From Rhodococcus sp. WMMA185 (GTDB lineage: Bacteria > Actinomycetota > Actinomycetes > Mycobacteriales > Mycobacteriaceae): 64,000 nt of DNA. A program made the translations under genes and the position numbers. Numbering within the stretch: the first letter of the stretch is position 1; every line of letters starts with the position of its first letter. Below, piece after piece: positions 39,326-48,089 of the stretch. A model generated the notes under the pieces. That model saw only the letters and a list, made by a program, of their open reading frames with translations, did not search any database and was not told the origin of the DNA. The stretch lies in the NCBI RefSeq assembly GCF_001767395.1, contig NZ_CP017014.1, positions 1,922,001 to 1,986,000 of the forward strand. The letters are read 5' to 3'.

Positions 39326-40375
39326 TCACGTGCGCCCTCGAGCATGCGGATCCGCAAGGCATCGAACGAGCGGGTGGGTCGCGCAGCGAATCGATCCACC
39401 GTCCTCGGTGTGGTTGCCGAACGGGATGGCATGCACGGTGATTCCCCGGGCTTCGAGTTCGCCTCTCACCATCGATCCGTCTTCGTCGTCGTTGTATCCG
39501 AGGATGTAGTTGTCCGGGTCGATCGGCAGTCCGTTGCACGCAAGCAGTCGGGCCTGTCGAGTGGTCACCTCGATCAGGTCCCACCCGTCCAACGCACTCG
39601 GGAGACCGTCTACGAACGCGCCCGGGCAGGCGATCGCGAGACCGTCCCGTGGGATCGAGAGGCAGACGTCGAGGTGCAGGAACTCGGGGCCGATCCTGAC
39701 CTGCTCGACGTCGTAGCCTTGCGGCCCGAGAATCGTGGCCAGCCAGGCGACGCCGCGCGCGCTCGACCCCACCGTCGGGTTGAGTGTGGTCCCCGCCAGG
39801 ATGGTCCTCCCGAGCACGAGTAGGTCGCCTCCTTCGAGCGCGGCGTGGTCGTTCTTGTCGTAGTCCCCGCTCGTCATCGAGGTGGCATCGACGACCGGCA
39901 TCTGGAACCACTTCGCCCCCGAGCCTTCGACCCGCTCGGCAAACAACTTCCGGTATCCGAGAATCTCGGCACGGCGGAGGGGTGCTCCGGGCGCAAGTTC
40001 GATCACGTTGTCACCGACGACGAACATCGGATCTCGGCTGTAGGTCTGAATGAACCCGTTCACCAGCCATTCTTCGCCATAGTTTGCGACCACGAGTTCG
40101 CGGGTGACCTCGGTCGGCCGGTGCACCACTACCCCGAACCGTTCGAGGATCTCGATGAGCGCGTCGTTCTCGGTCTCGACGAGACGTGTCTTCGGTAGAT
40201 CTGTCGACAGTCGACCCGACCGTTCCCACATCTTCTCCGCCTCGGCTTCGGGGAGCACGCCGACCCCCTCGGCCGCCCACCTCGCCTGGTCCATATCGGG
40301 GTAGAGCATGATCCCCCGCCCGACAATCACTTCCTTCAAGGTTCCGTACTCGTAGTCGACTGCGATGTCATCCAT
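39326..40375 (-). CDS. Amidinotransferase family protein
   Basis: 349-residue guanidino-group-modifying enzyme of the glycine/inosamine amidinotransferase type. The pentein core residues are visible: E-G-G-D at 181-184, H234 in FLHLDVC, and the nucleophile C331 in GGSIRCATHPL. The N-terminus YGTLKEVIVGR and RDPMFVVGD are also typical. Arginine is the probable amidino donor; the acceptor could be glycine or an aminocyclitol. It stands alone on the minus strand with no aminoglycoside pathway nearby. Arginine deiminase and DDAH were considered but the length and motifs fit amidinotransferase better. Confidence 0.88.
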   Translation of the reverse strand: MDDIAVDYEYGTLKEVIVGRGIMLYPDMDQARWAAEGVGVLPEAEAEKMWERSGRLSTDLPKTRLVETENDALIEILERFGVVVHRPTEVTRELVVANYGEEWLVNGFIQTYSRDPMFVVGDNVIELAPGAPLRRAEILGYRKLFAERVEGSGAKWFQMPVVDATSMTSGDYDKNDHAALEGGDLLVLGRTILAGTTLNPTVGSSARGVAWLATILGPQGYDVEQVRIGPEFLHLDVCLSIPRDGLAIACPGAFVDGLPSALDGWDLIEVTTRQARLLACNGLPIDPDNYILGYNDDEDGSMVRGELEARGITVHAIPFGNHTEDGGSIRCATHPLVRCLADPHARGRT

Positions 40376-40580
40376 GTGCGCCCCCGGATTCGACCGTCTA
40401 CGGTATCGCTCGTCCGTTAACGGTATCGCTGCTCACCACGTCCGAACTGCGGAAACGCGGGATTCGGACAGGTTCCGCGAATAGGCGCCCTCGGCACGAG
40501 GGCAGAATCGACGGCGCGAGAATTCGCCCCGCAATCTCGCCCGGAATTTGGTTCAGACTTGACGGCACGGGTGGTCGCGG

Positions 40581-41534
40581 TCAGCGCAGATGTGGCATGA
40601 CGCTGGTGGCGAACAGCTCGAGCTGTTCTAGATCGCCCATATCGAGTAGCCACGCGTACACCCGCTGGATACCAAGTTCCGACAATGCGCCACAGCGATC
40701 GACGACCTGGCCGGGGGTGCCGACCAAGGGACTGATGTCGGTCACTCCCGGAATCAGCCGGCGCACTGGATCGGCACGCCTAGCGACCTCCTTGTCGTCG
40801 CGGCCGATACACAGCGCGAACACCGCCGAATAGACCATCGACTCGGCGGGACGGCCCGCCGCGGCCACCGCCTCGGCGACCCGCTGCAACTGCGCAGCGG
40901 CCGCATCGGGTTGCGCCAAGCCCGGCAGGTTGAACTCGCTGGCAAACTGCGCGGCGAGCGCTGGCGTACGCTTGGCCCCCATACCGCCGACGATGATCGG
41001 CGGATGGGGGCGCTGAAGTGGTTTCGGCAGCGCGGGACTATCGGCCAGTGTGTAGTAGGAGCCCCGGTAGTCGAACGTCTCACCGACAGGAGTGCTCCAC
41101 AGACCGGTGAGGATCCCCAACTGCTCGGCGAGCCTGTCGAACCGCTCACCCAGGGTCGGGAACGGTATTCCGTACGCTCGGTGCTCGTCTTCCAGCCAGC
41201 CTGCGCCGATGCCGAGTTCGATGCGGCCAGTGCTCATTTCGTCGACCTGGGCGACCGTGATAGCAAGCGGACCCGGATAGCGAAACGTTATCGAGGTGAC
41301 CATCGTGCCCAGTCGGATTCTCGTTGTTTCGCGGGCGAGGGCGCCGAGCGTGACCCAAGAATCGGTGGGCCCGGGCAGGCCCGCAACGCCTGGTGCAAGG
41401 TAGTGGTCTGATCGGAAGAACGCCGAGAATCCCAGATCCTCCGCGGCTCGTGCGACGGCTAGCTGATCGGCATAAGTAGCACCGAACTGGGGGTCGACAA
41501 CAACGCGAAAGTCCACATCACCAACGTAGGACAC
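40581..41534 (-). CDS. LLM-class F420-dependent oxidoreductase
   Basis: 317-residue luciferase-like TIM barrel. The F420-dependent family pattern is clear: VVVDPQFGAT, AAEDLGFSAFFRSDHYL, TTRIRLGTMVTSITFRYPG, ELGIGAGWLEDEH and PPIIVGGMGAKRTP. GTG 41534 is used because GAGGCGA lies upstream; GTG 41516 (MDFRVVVDP) would give the usual family N-terminus. The substrate is unknown. It is the last ordinary gene before the accessory island. Confidence 0.9.
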   Translation of the reverse strand: MSYVGDVDFRVVVDPQFGATYADQLAVARAAEDLGFSAFFRSDHYLAPGVAGLPGPTDSWVTLGALARETTRIRLGTMVTSITFRYPGPLAITVAQVDEMSTGRIELGIGAGWLEDEHRAYGIPFPTLGERFDRLAEQLGILTGLWSTPVGETFDYRGSYYTLADSPALPKPLQRPHPPIIVGGMGAKRTPALAAQFASEFNLPGLAQPDAAAAQLQRVAEAVAAAGRPAESMVYSAVFALCIGRDDKEVARRADPVRRLIPGVTDISPLVGTPGQVVDRCGALSELGIQRVYAWLLDMGDLEQLELFATSVMPHLR

Positions 41535-41548
41535 ACTCGCCTCGCTAT

Positions 41549-42250
41549 GTGGAACAACGATCAGAAGTCAGCCGCATCTGCCCCAACTCTCAAAACGGCG
41601 GACCTATGACCGGGGTGCGCACCTGCTGCTCCGGCCAACCGGGGTCAGACCACTGGGTGTGTGAGCCCTGGCCCGGCGTGCGTTTGCCGACGGCCCGAAC
41701 ACCAGGGCTAACTGGACTCCTCCCATGCGTTCATCTCGAGGATTGCTCGAGACCCAAGGCGCGGAGATCAGCCCTCTGCGGCGAAAGCCAAGGTGCCGAC
41801 ATCGACGATGCTGCGGCCAACACAGCGCCCACCGACGAAGTGTTGACAGTTGCCCCGCCCGATCCGGGTGACGTTATCGGATCATCGCGGATCGTCCTCG
41901 GTGCCGATTTTCTGATCCCGCCGACGGGCAACGATGAGGTCATAACAGGGTGGGTGGCCGACCCTGCCTATCAGGATAGTTTCGTCCGGTCGGGCGGCCT
42001 TTTCTTGGTGGGCAATGGGCGGGCCAGGATTCGAGTGGACCTCACCCGCCAATCCAGGGGAGAGTACATCGAGCCGAAGATTCTGATCAACGGCGCGGTG
42101 CAGGAGACTGTCCGTCTCTACCCTGATGACACCTCGTCCTACAAGACGCTGTACCGAATCATCGAGCACGGGGACATCCTGACCGTGACCGGTAATCATC
42201 CGAGCGGCTCCGGGGGCCGCTTGGGGCTATACCCTCAGCGCAGGCTGTGA
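41549..42250 (+). CDS. Hypothetical protein with phage-tail-like C-terminal beta domain (possible remnant)
   Basis: Open frame of 233 codons. The first 95 residues look non-coding (Pro/Cys/Arg-rich). From GTG 41840 (MLTVAPPDPGDVIGSS) on the sequence becomes protein-like: ITGWVADPAYQDS, GRARIRVDLTRQS, IEPKILINGAVQET and IIEHGDILTVTGNHP. This pattern resembles beta-sandwich C-terminal domains I recall from actinophage minor tail proteins. It may therefore be a truncated phage gene whose 5' part is lost. The true start is uncertain, and the assignment is low confidence. Confidence 0.4.
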   Translation: MEQRSEVSRICPNSQNGGPMTGVRTCCSGQPGSDHWVCEPWPGVRLPTARTPGLTGLLPCVHLEDCSRPKARRSALCGESQGADIDDAAANTAPTDEVLTVAPPDPGDVIGSSRIVLGADFLIPPTGNDEVITGWVADPAYQDSFVRSGGLFLVGNGRARIRVDLTRQSRGEYIEPKILINGAVQETVRLYPDDTSSYKTLYRIIEHGDILTVTGNHPSGSGGRLGLYPQRRL

Positions 42251-42290
42251 AATCGCAATGGGTCCCGACTAATACACCTCCGCGACTCCA

Positions 42291-42350
42291 CCAGCATCGA
42301 CCGACCCAGACCAGCATCGACCGACCCAGACCAGCATCGACCGACCCAGA
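42291..42350. repeat. Three perfect tandem copies of a 20-bp repeat
   Basis: Unit CCAGCATCGACCGACCCAGA occurs at 42291-42310, 42311-42330 and 42331-42350 without mismatch. It lies between the phage-like ORF and a terminator hairpin inside the accessory island. Confidence 0.95.
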
Positions 42351-42366
42351 CCCCTGACATAACACA

Positions 42367-42404
42367 CGGCCCGCCACCTCACCCCCCCCGGAGGTGGCGG
42401 GCCG
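42367..42404. terminator. Bidirectional terminator-like hairpin
   Basis: Fourteen-base arms CGGCCCGCCACCTC and GAGGTGGCGGGCCG around a C-rich loop. It lies between the phage-like ORF (plus) and the convergent SHOCT-domain gene (minus), so it could serve both. The T-run is short (GTTTCGG), so efficiency is uncertain. Confidence 0.75.
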
Positions 42405-42425
42405 TTTCGGCGTCTCAGGAGACGA

Positions 42426-43250
42426 TCACATACGGGCGAGCAGGTCCGACTTCTTCGACTCGAACTCCTCGTCGCTCAACGCGCCCATCTCACGCAGCTC
42501 GGCGAGCTTCTTGATCTGCTCGGCAAGATCCGGTGCCGGCGCGGCCTGAATCACTGTCTGCGTCGGCGCTGATGCCGCAGAAGCATCGGCCTTCACACGG
42601 CGGAACGCCTGAATGAACGTTTCGGCGCGACCGTGCGCGACCTGCTTGATCTCCGCGCTCCGGCCTGAGATTGAGATGTTGATGGTCTCGCCACCCATCT
42701 TCTTCGAGTGTCCCAGCGATCCGATCGCGGAGAATTCGAACTCCTCAACCTGGGCGCCGAGGACCGACTTGTCGAAGAAGAACAGGCGCTGCGTTGTCAG
42801 TACCAGCATTCCTTGCTTGCCGTCGTATATGCCCTGGGCGAGTTCGACGACTCGTTCATCGATGTGGACGTACTGGGTGAGAGCGGATGCCTCCTGGAAG
42901 CCGAAGAAGCGCCCCATCTTTCCGAGACGTTCGAGTGCTTCCGTGACGCCGAGGTCGTCGACCTCTATCCCAGGGAGGGCTTGCAGGATCTCGGCGAGGA
43001 TGGCGTGGTGCTTGTCGCCCGACATGTCGACAGACCAGTCGACGAGGGTTGCGGCGTCACTTTCGGGCCGGACGCCGGCGGAGACGGTGGCCGCCCACCG
43101 GTTCTTCATGATTGACCGCTTAGCGGTGCCGGTGATCGGGTTGCCGGGTGTGACATCCTGGCCGACCGCCTTCATTGCTTCGATGATCGCTTGGTGTGTC
43201 GCGTCGACTGGCGCGAGGACGCGAGTGGTTGATGTACGTACGATTCCCAT
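42426..43250 (-). CDS. PH-like and SHOCT domain protein
   Basis: 274 residues from ATG 43250 (MGIVRTSTTRVLAPVD); ATG 43262 is an alternative. The N-terminal half contains a helical region. The middle (about 140-215: YVHIDERVVELAQGIYDGK, GMLVLTTQRLFFFD, SISGRSAEIKQVAHG) resembles a bacterial PH domain. The C-terminus is a SHOCT helical pair (EQIKKLAELREMGALSDEEF ending with LLARM). An Ala/Pro linker joins the two. No membrane segment is seen. Such proteins are common in actinobacterial mobile elements; the function is unknown. Confidence 0.82.
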   Translation of the reverse strand: MGIVRTSTTRVLAPVDATHQAIIEAMKAVGQDVTPGNPITGTAKRSIMKNRWAATVSAGVRPESDAATLVDWSVDMSGDKHHAILAEILQALPGIEVDDLGVTEALERLGKMGRFFGFQEASALTQYVHIDERVVELAQGIYDGKQGMLVLTTQRLFFFDKSVLGAQVEEFEFSAIGSLGHSKKMGGETINISISGRSAEIKQVAHGRAETFIQAFRRVKADASAASAPTQTVIQAAPAPDLAEQIKKLAELREMGALSDEEFESKKSDLLARM

Positions 43251-43609
43251 GTCCGATTTCATACCAGATGGTCTGTGGGTACCGTCACCATGCCCCCTAT
43301 TCAGCAGCGCAGTCACACCAGTGCGGAACCGTGACGCCACACGCCCCGTCCAACTGAGCATGGACGAAACGGCAGCATGGCACCTCGCGCTCTGAGAGTT
43401 GGAGATGTACCGGTGGCTGGCCGAGCAGGACGACCCGCCGAAATGGTGACACCGTCACCTCTGCTTTCCCTGGATACCTGGTCAGGACCTAGTCCGCCCT
43501 GGACAGGCGTTGATTGAAACGAATGTCCGGTATGTTCTTCGGGCACGGCCGCCTCCCGTGGCCGCTCCGCGCCTGGGGGTGCGGTCCCTACCGGAAGGGC
43601 ACACCATTG
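43251..43609. other. Intergenic region upstream of the YVTN propeller gene
   Basis: A stretch of 359 bp without a credible gene between divergent starts. It holds one perfect inverted repeat GGTGAC-ACC-GTCACC (43445-43459), and ACCGTCACC recurs near 43279. A regulator-binding role is possible but unproven. The ribosome site GGAAGGG precedes the propeller start. Confidence 0.5.
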
Positions 43610-44620
43610 ATGACCACCATTGATCGGACGCGCTCACGCGTCGGATCGTCGCGAGTGTCGGCGGCACTCGGCGGTTCCGTTCTCGCCATAGCTGCACTCC
43701 TTACTACCGCTGTCGGGCAAGCGACCGCAGCTACTGTCACCGCTAGCATCCCAGTCGACCCGCGGCCAACCGGAGTGGCGATCACCCCTGATGGGTCCCG
43801 CGTCTACATCACCCACATGCACGAAGACAGCACGGTGTCGGTGATCGACACCACGACCAACACCGTCACCGCCTCCATCGACGTTGGCCTCGGCCCACTC
43901 GGGCTTGCGATCACCCCGGACGGATCCCGCGCTTACATCCCCATCTTCGCGGACAGTTCGGTGTCGGTGATCGACACCGCTACCAACACCATCACCACTA
44001 CCATCCCCGTCGGCCCGACCCCGGCCTGGGTGGCGATCACCCCGGACGGGTCCCGTGCCTACATACCGAACCAGGCGGAGGACTTGGTGTCGGTGATCGA
44101 TACCGCTACCAACACCATCACCGCTACCATCCCGGTCGGCCCGAGCCCGACTTGGGTGGCGATCACCCCGGACGGGTCCCGCGCCTACATACCGAACCAG
44201 GGGGACGACACGGTGTCGGTGATCGATACCGCTACGAACACCGTCACCTCTACCATCCCGGTCGGCCCGGGCGCGATCGGGGTGGAGATCACCCCGGACG
44301 GTTCCCGCGCCTACGTCACCAACGCCGATGACGACACGGTGTCGGTGCTCGATACCGCCACCAATACCGTCACCACTACCATTCCAGTCAGCGGCGAACC
44401 GGTCGGGGTGGCGATCACCCCGGACGGGTCCCGCGCCTACATCACCCAAAGGCGGGACGACACGGTGTCGGTGATCGATACCGCCACCAATACCGTCACC
44501 ACTACCATCCCGGTCGGCGACGGACCGATCGAGGTGGAGATCACCCCAGACGGTTCCCGCGCCTACATCACCAACGAGACAGGCGACACAGTAACTGTGG
44601 TCGCGATTGAGGAGTCGTGA
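43610..44620 (+). CDS. Exported seven-bladed YVTN beta-propeller protein
   Basis: 336 residues from ATG 43610 (MTTIDRTRSRVGSSRVSAAL). A Sec-type signal peptide (LGGSVLAIAALLTTAVGQATA) ends near residue 45. The mature protein is almost entirely seven repeats of about 42 residues. Each has the frame I-T-P-D-G-S-R-A-Y-I, then V-S-V-I-D-T-A-T-N-T, then T-I-P-V-G; the first repeat is longer and the last is truncated. It is a classic YVTN/NHL-like surface or secreted propeller. The blades are highly similar to each other, indicating recent internal duplication. The ligand is unknown. Confidence 0.9.
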   Translation: MTTIDRTRSRVGSSRVSAALGGSVLAIAALLTTAVGQATAATVTASIPVDPRPTGVAITPDGSRVYITHMHEDSTVSVIDTTTNTVTASIDVGLGPLGLAITPDGSRAYIPIFADSSVSVIDTATNTITTTIPVGPTPAWVAITPDGSRAYIPNQAEDLVSVIDTATNTITATIPVGPSPTWVAITPDGSRAYIPNQGDDTVSVIDTATNTVTSTIPVGPGAIGVEITPDGSRAYVTNADDDTVSVLDTATNTVTTTIPVSGEPVGVAITPDGSRAYITQRRDDTVSVIDTATNTVTTTIPVGDGPIEVEITPDGSRAYITNETGDTVTVVAIEES

Positions 44621-44788
44621 TCCTGGGGACACTTCGCGGTAGCTGACAATCCCGTTAACACTGGGCGGCTGATCTAGAGCCAAATACTGCGATGCTCTGA
44701 CGCAGGGAACCATGCTTCCTGCTCTGCCGAAGCAGAGTGCCCTCACTCCCTTGGCGAAAGTGGGGGCCATTCGTCGTCCAGGAGTGCG

Positions 44789-45401
44789 TCAGCCCGCGAC
44801 GGCTCGGGCGCGGAGCCTTCGCACCGTCGCCTCGTTCTTCCCGATGTGCTCGGCGGTGGCGTAGTTGGGCAGGCCCTCGTCAGCGAACTCGGTGACGCGT
44901 CGTACCACTGCGTCGCGTCATCAGTCGAGTCGGAATCGTCGCGTCGGGTGGGTGTCGCGTCATCCTCGACTGCGACGGTCTTCGATGTCGCGTCACTCTT
45001 GGCTGCGCCATTGCGCGGCGTCGAATCGTCGGATTGTGCCGCGTGGCGCAGTTTGCTTGCCAGGTCGAGCGCAAACGGCACGCACAAGGCTGGTACCACC
45101 GTGACTGCTGCCTTCGCGAGACCGGGTACGGGTCCGGGTGTGAGTAGCGCATTCACCACGGCCGCGAGGATGGAGATTGCGGTGCCGGCGATCAGGAGTG
45201 TCCAGGCGTGTCGGCGGGAGTCCTCAAGTCGCAGCACTGCGCGCGCGGCGAGGATGGCCGGTCGTCGACGACGAAAGGCCATAGATAGGCTCCTGCGCCG
45301 TATCCGACCCGCGACGTGAGCTCAAACAGCTTCGAGTAGAACAGGGCGAATGCGATGACCGCGATCGTGTGCGCTATGTAGGCGTCGAGGTTGCGCTTCA
45401 C
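44789..45401 (-). pseudogene. Frameshifted DUF2637 (SpdB-like) transfer protein
   Basis: Starting at GTG 45401, which overlaps the stop of the upstream pseudogene, the frame encodes MKRNLDAYIAHTIAVIAFAL and continues to Y-L-W-P-F-V-V-D. It then shifts to another frame (R-P-A-I-L-A-A-R-A-V, HAWTLLIAGTAISILAAVV) with more membrane helices. A third frame at the end reads E-F-A-D-E-G-L-P-N-Y-A-T-A-E-H-I-G-K-N-E-A-T-V-R-R-L, a helix-turn-helix, up to TGA 44789. DUF2637 membrane proteins are spread or transfer proteins of actinomycete integrative elements. Two single-base shifts break the gene. Confidence 0.75.
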
Positions 45402-46170
45402 TTCGCGCCCCCGATCCGTGCGGCGATGTTCGGGCGGCAGGTCGGGCAGGGGGTGTCGGCATCGAGCCAGCCGTTGTCGCAGTCGGTGCACGCGGTGCGG
45501 GACATCGCGGCGGCGGCCTGGAATCCGGGTGCGGGCAGCGCCTTCCAGCCTCGATCCAGGCGTTCACGAACTTCGCCGGGTCCATCGGCCGGTGCAGGGC
45601 TTTGGCGTGGGCGGCGAGGGCTTGGGTGCCGTGGACGTCGATCAGGCTGCTGATGGTGGCACGGTCGGCAGCCGAGAGGCGGTCGAAGCGTGCGGTGAGT
45701 CCGGCGGCCCAGACAGCGGATTCGAGTTCGTTGATCCTGTTGGTGGTTTCGTCGAGTTCGCCGCCGCCACTTGCAGCTGCTTGCGGTTCATTGATGGTTA
45801 TTGACAGTTCGGCTGGCACCGGCGCAAGGGGTCCCCTGGCGTGGGTGCAAGGGGTCCCCCCGGCAGATTGCTGGGGGGTGGCAGATTGCGGGGGTTGTGG
45901 ATAACTCCCTCCGACTTGATGATTCGGTACGAGTTTGTGCCGTATCCGGACTTGGCTTCGGTGCGGACGATCAAGCCGGTCGCTTCGAGCTTGCGGATCG
46001 TTCGGCGTGCGGTGTCGACCGAGCAGCGGGCGCGGACTGGACCTTCTTGGCCGACGGCCAGCTGACACCGTCGTCATTGAGTAGTCGGCTAGGCACAGCA
46101 GCACAAGCGTCTGAGTGGAGTCCTTCACGGGGGCCTCGTCGAGAACCCAGGTCATGAATCGGAAGCTCAT
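45398..46170 (-). pseudogene. Frameshifted HTH/zinc-finger protein of an integrative or plasmid element
   Basis: ATG 46170 opens MSFRFMTWVLDEAPVKDSTQ. After C-L-A-D-Y-S the frame is lost, but other frames continue the same protein: D-D-G-V-S-W-P-S-A-K-K, then R-C-S-V-D-T-A-R-R-T-I-R-K-L-E-A-T-G-L-I-V (an HTH). The first frame returns with PAELSITINEP and NAWIEA. A further shift restores G-F-Q-A-A-A-A-M-S-R-T and a C-x-x-C ... C-x-x-C finger (CTDCDNGWLD, PCPTC), ending at TGA 45398. At least four single-base changes are needed, so it is inactivated. Such HTH proteins are typical of actinomycete mobile elements. Confidence 0.78.
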
Positions 46171-46329
46171 CGGATCACCACCCGGACGCCGAGGGTCTCC
46201 CACTCGTGGGCGTCGAAGAAGAGGTTCGTCTCGATCAGCTGACGGATCAAGCCGCGAACGGCGGCGATCAGATCGGCATCGGATGGGGGTGCGGAGGTAC
46301 GCGATTACGTCCTCGAAACGCTGTGCCAT
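46167..46329 (-). pseudogene. Short frameshifted ORF upstream of the HTH pseudogene
   Basis: ATG 46329 encodes MAQRFEDVIAYLRTP. An extra C in a C5 run then shifts the frame; with one C removed the reading continues S-D-A-D-L-I-A-A-V-R-G-L-I-R-Q-L-I-E-T-N-L-F-F-D-A-H-E-W-E-T-L-G-V-R to a TGA that overlaps the next ATG (ATGA). The overlap shows that this was a coupled gene. The protein is about 54 residues and unknown. Confidence 0.6.
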
Positions 46330-46459
46330 AGGGCTGCACGATGCTCGCAGCACGCACGTATGCACCCGAATCCTGATGTCTCTGCACTGCCCAGTAACTG
46401 TCTGTCGTCGACGATTACCTGGGATTACCGTGCCTATCCGAGAGCATCGGAGAATACAG

Positions 46460-46496
46460 AAAAGCCCTGGTAGAAACCATCTCTACCAGGGCTTTC
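46460..46496 (-). terminator. Terminator downstream of tRNA-Pro
   Basis: A perfect 14-bp stem (AAAGCCCTGGTAGA with its complement) and a 7-base loop lies just after the tRNA-Pro 3' end on the minus strand, ending in T-rich sequence. It could also act on transcripts coming from the island on the plus strand. Confidence 0.92.
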
Positions 46497-46501
46497 TTTG
46501 G

Positions 46502-46575
<74 letters not shown>

Positions 46576-46661
46576 TCCACACCCTCGTTCGGGTGCCCGA
46601 TGAGATTACATCAGCGGCTGTCGGTAACGCTAATCGACTGGTCAGAACAGGTTTCGCCGCA

Positions 46662-48089
46662 TCAACGACTGCGTCGCTCTCGCTTTTCGCGCACACGCAC
46701 CGAGATACGAACCGGGCTTCCGTCGAAGTTGAACTCTTCGCGTAGGCGGCGTTCGAGGAACCGTCGGTAGCCGGCCTCGAGGAACCCGGTTGTGAACAGC
46801 ACGAACGTCGGAGGACGCGTGGCAGCCTGTGTAGCGAACATCACGCGAGGCAGTCGTCCGCCCCGCATCGGCGGCGGAGTCGCTGCCACGACTTCCTTGA
46901 GCCAAGTGTTCAACCTGCCGGTGGGGATGCGCTTGTCCCAGGATTCCAAGGCTGTGTCGAGAGCCGGTACCAACTTCTGCACCGCGCGACCAGTTTGAGC
47001 CGAGATGTTCACGCGTTGCGCCCAGGGAACCCGCACGAGATCGCGGTCTATTTCACGATCGAGTTGAAGCCTGCGGTCCTCGTCGACGAGATCCCACTTG
47101 TTGAACGCGATTACGAGAGACCGCCCTGCATCCGCCACCATGCTCAGCACACGCAAATCTTGCTCGGAGATCGGCTCGGACGCGTCGATCAGCAGTATCG
47201 CTACCTCTGCCGCCTCGATGGCGCTCCTCGTCCGAAGGGAAGCATAGAACTCGGCACCACTGGCGTGGCTGACTCGTTTCCGCAGACCCGCGGTGTCGAC
47301 GAAACGCCACGGCCTACCACCGAGTTCCACGATGGAGTCGACGGGATCAACCGTGGTGCCCGCGATGTTGTGTACCACTGAACGTTCGCCGCCTGACAAC
47401 TTGTTCAGCAGGCTGGACTTGCCGACGTTCGGCTTTCCGACCAGTGCCACCCGCCGCGGTCCGCCGCCGGGAATGCCCTCGCGTGGCGTCGCAGGGAGGG
47501 CCGCGAGGACCTCGTCGAGGAGATCGCCGGTGCCGCGGCCGTGTGTCGCGCTCACCGAGTGCGGCTGGCCCAGGCCCAGCGACCACAGCGCAGCAACCTC
47601 TGATTCGGTACGCCCGTCGTCAACCTTGTTGGCCACCAACAGAACCGGAGTCTTGGATCGACGCAACACCTTGGCGACGGCCTCGTCCGTGGCCGTCGCA
47701 CCAACCACTGCATCGACGACAAGGAGGATCGCGTCGGCGGTCTGCATCGCCAGTTCTGCCTGACGCGCCACTGACTGTTGCAGACCCTTGGCATCTGGTT
47801 CCCAACCGCCGGTGTCCTGTACCAGGAATCGGCGCCCGCTCCAGTTCGCCTCGTAGGACACACGGTCCCGGGTGACCCCGGGAACGTCCTCGACTACGGC
47901 TTCGCGGCGGCCGATGATCCGGTTGACCAGAGTGGACTTGCCGACATTCGGCCGACCGACCACGGCGAGCGTGGGAACCGCGGCATGGGAATCTTCGTCG
48001 CCACCGTCCTCGAGGTCCAGGATCTCCCAATCCGATTCCTCGCTCCAGGTCCCGTCGGATACGAACTCGGTTGTGAATTGTTCGGTCAC
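46662..48089 (-). CDS. der: Ribosome biogenesis GTPase Der (EngA)
   Basis: 475-residue tandem GTPase needed for 50S subunit assembly. The first G1 motif GRPNVGKST is at 45-53 and a second GKPNVGKSS lies in the middle; both are followed by DTGG/DTAG switch motifs and NKVD/NKWD specificity motifs. The C-terminal KH-like domain ends [11 protein letters not shown]. An acidic N-terminal extension of about 38 residues precedes the first G domain, as in other actinobacteria. GTG 48089 overlaps the cmk stop (GTGA). Confidence 0.97.
   Translation of the reverse strand: MTEQFTTEFVSDGTWSEESDWEILDLEDGGDEDSHAAVPTLAVVGRPNVGKSTLVNRIIGRREAVVEDVPGVTRDRVSYEANWSGRRFLVQDTGGWEPDAKGLQQSVARQAELAMQTADAILLVVDAVVGATATDEAVAKVLRRSKTPVLLVANKVDDGRTESEVAALWSLGLGQPHSVSATHGRGTGDLLDEVLAALPATPREGIPGGGPRRVALVGKPNVGKSSLLNKLSGGERSVVHNIAGTTVDPVDSIVELGGRPWRFVDTAGLRKRVSHASGAEFYASLRTRSAIEAAEVAILLIDASEPISEQDLRVLSMVADAGRSLVIAFNKWDLVDEDRRLQLDREIDRDLVRVPWAQRVNISAQTGRAVQKLVPALDTALESWDKRIPTGRLNTWLKEVVAATPPPMRGGRLPRVMFATQAATRPPTFVLFTTGFLEAGYRRFLERRLREEFNFDGSPVRISVRVREKRERRSR

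Noticed and set aside
41535-41700. Left attachment repeat of the tRNA-Pro element
   Set aside because: I looked for a copy of the tRNA-Pro 3' segment (GGTTCAAATCCTG and its complement) near the left edge of the island and did not find one by eye.
43634-44770. 378-codon minus-strand frame with its own repeats
   Set aside because: It is the mirror of the repeat-built propeller gene; the repeats are forced by the coding strand, and the plus-strand product has a signal peptide and propeller motifs.
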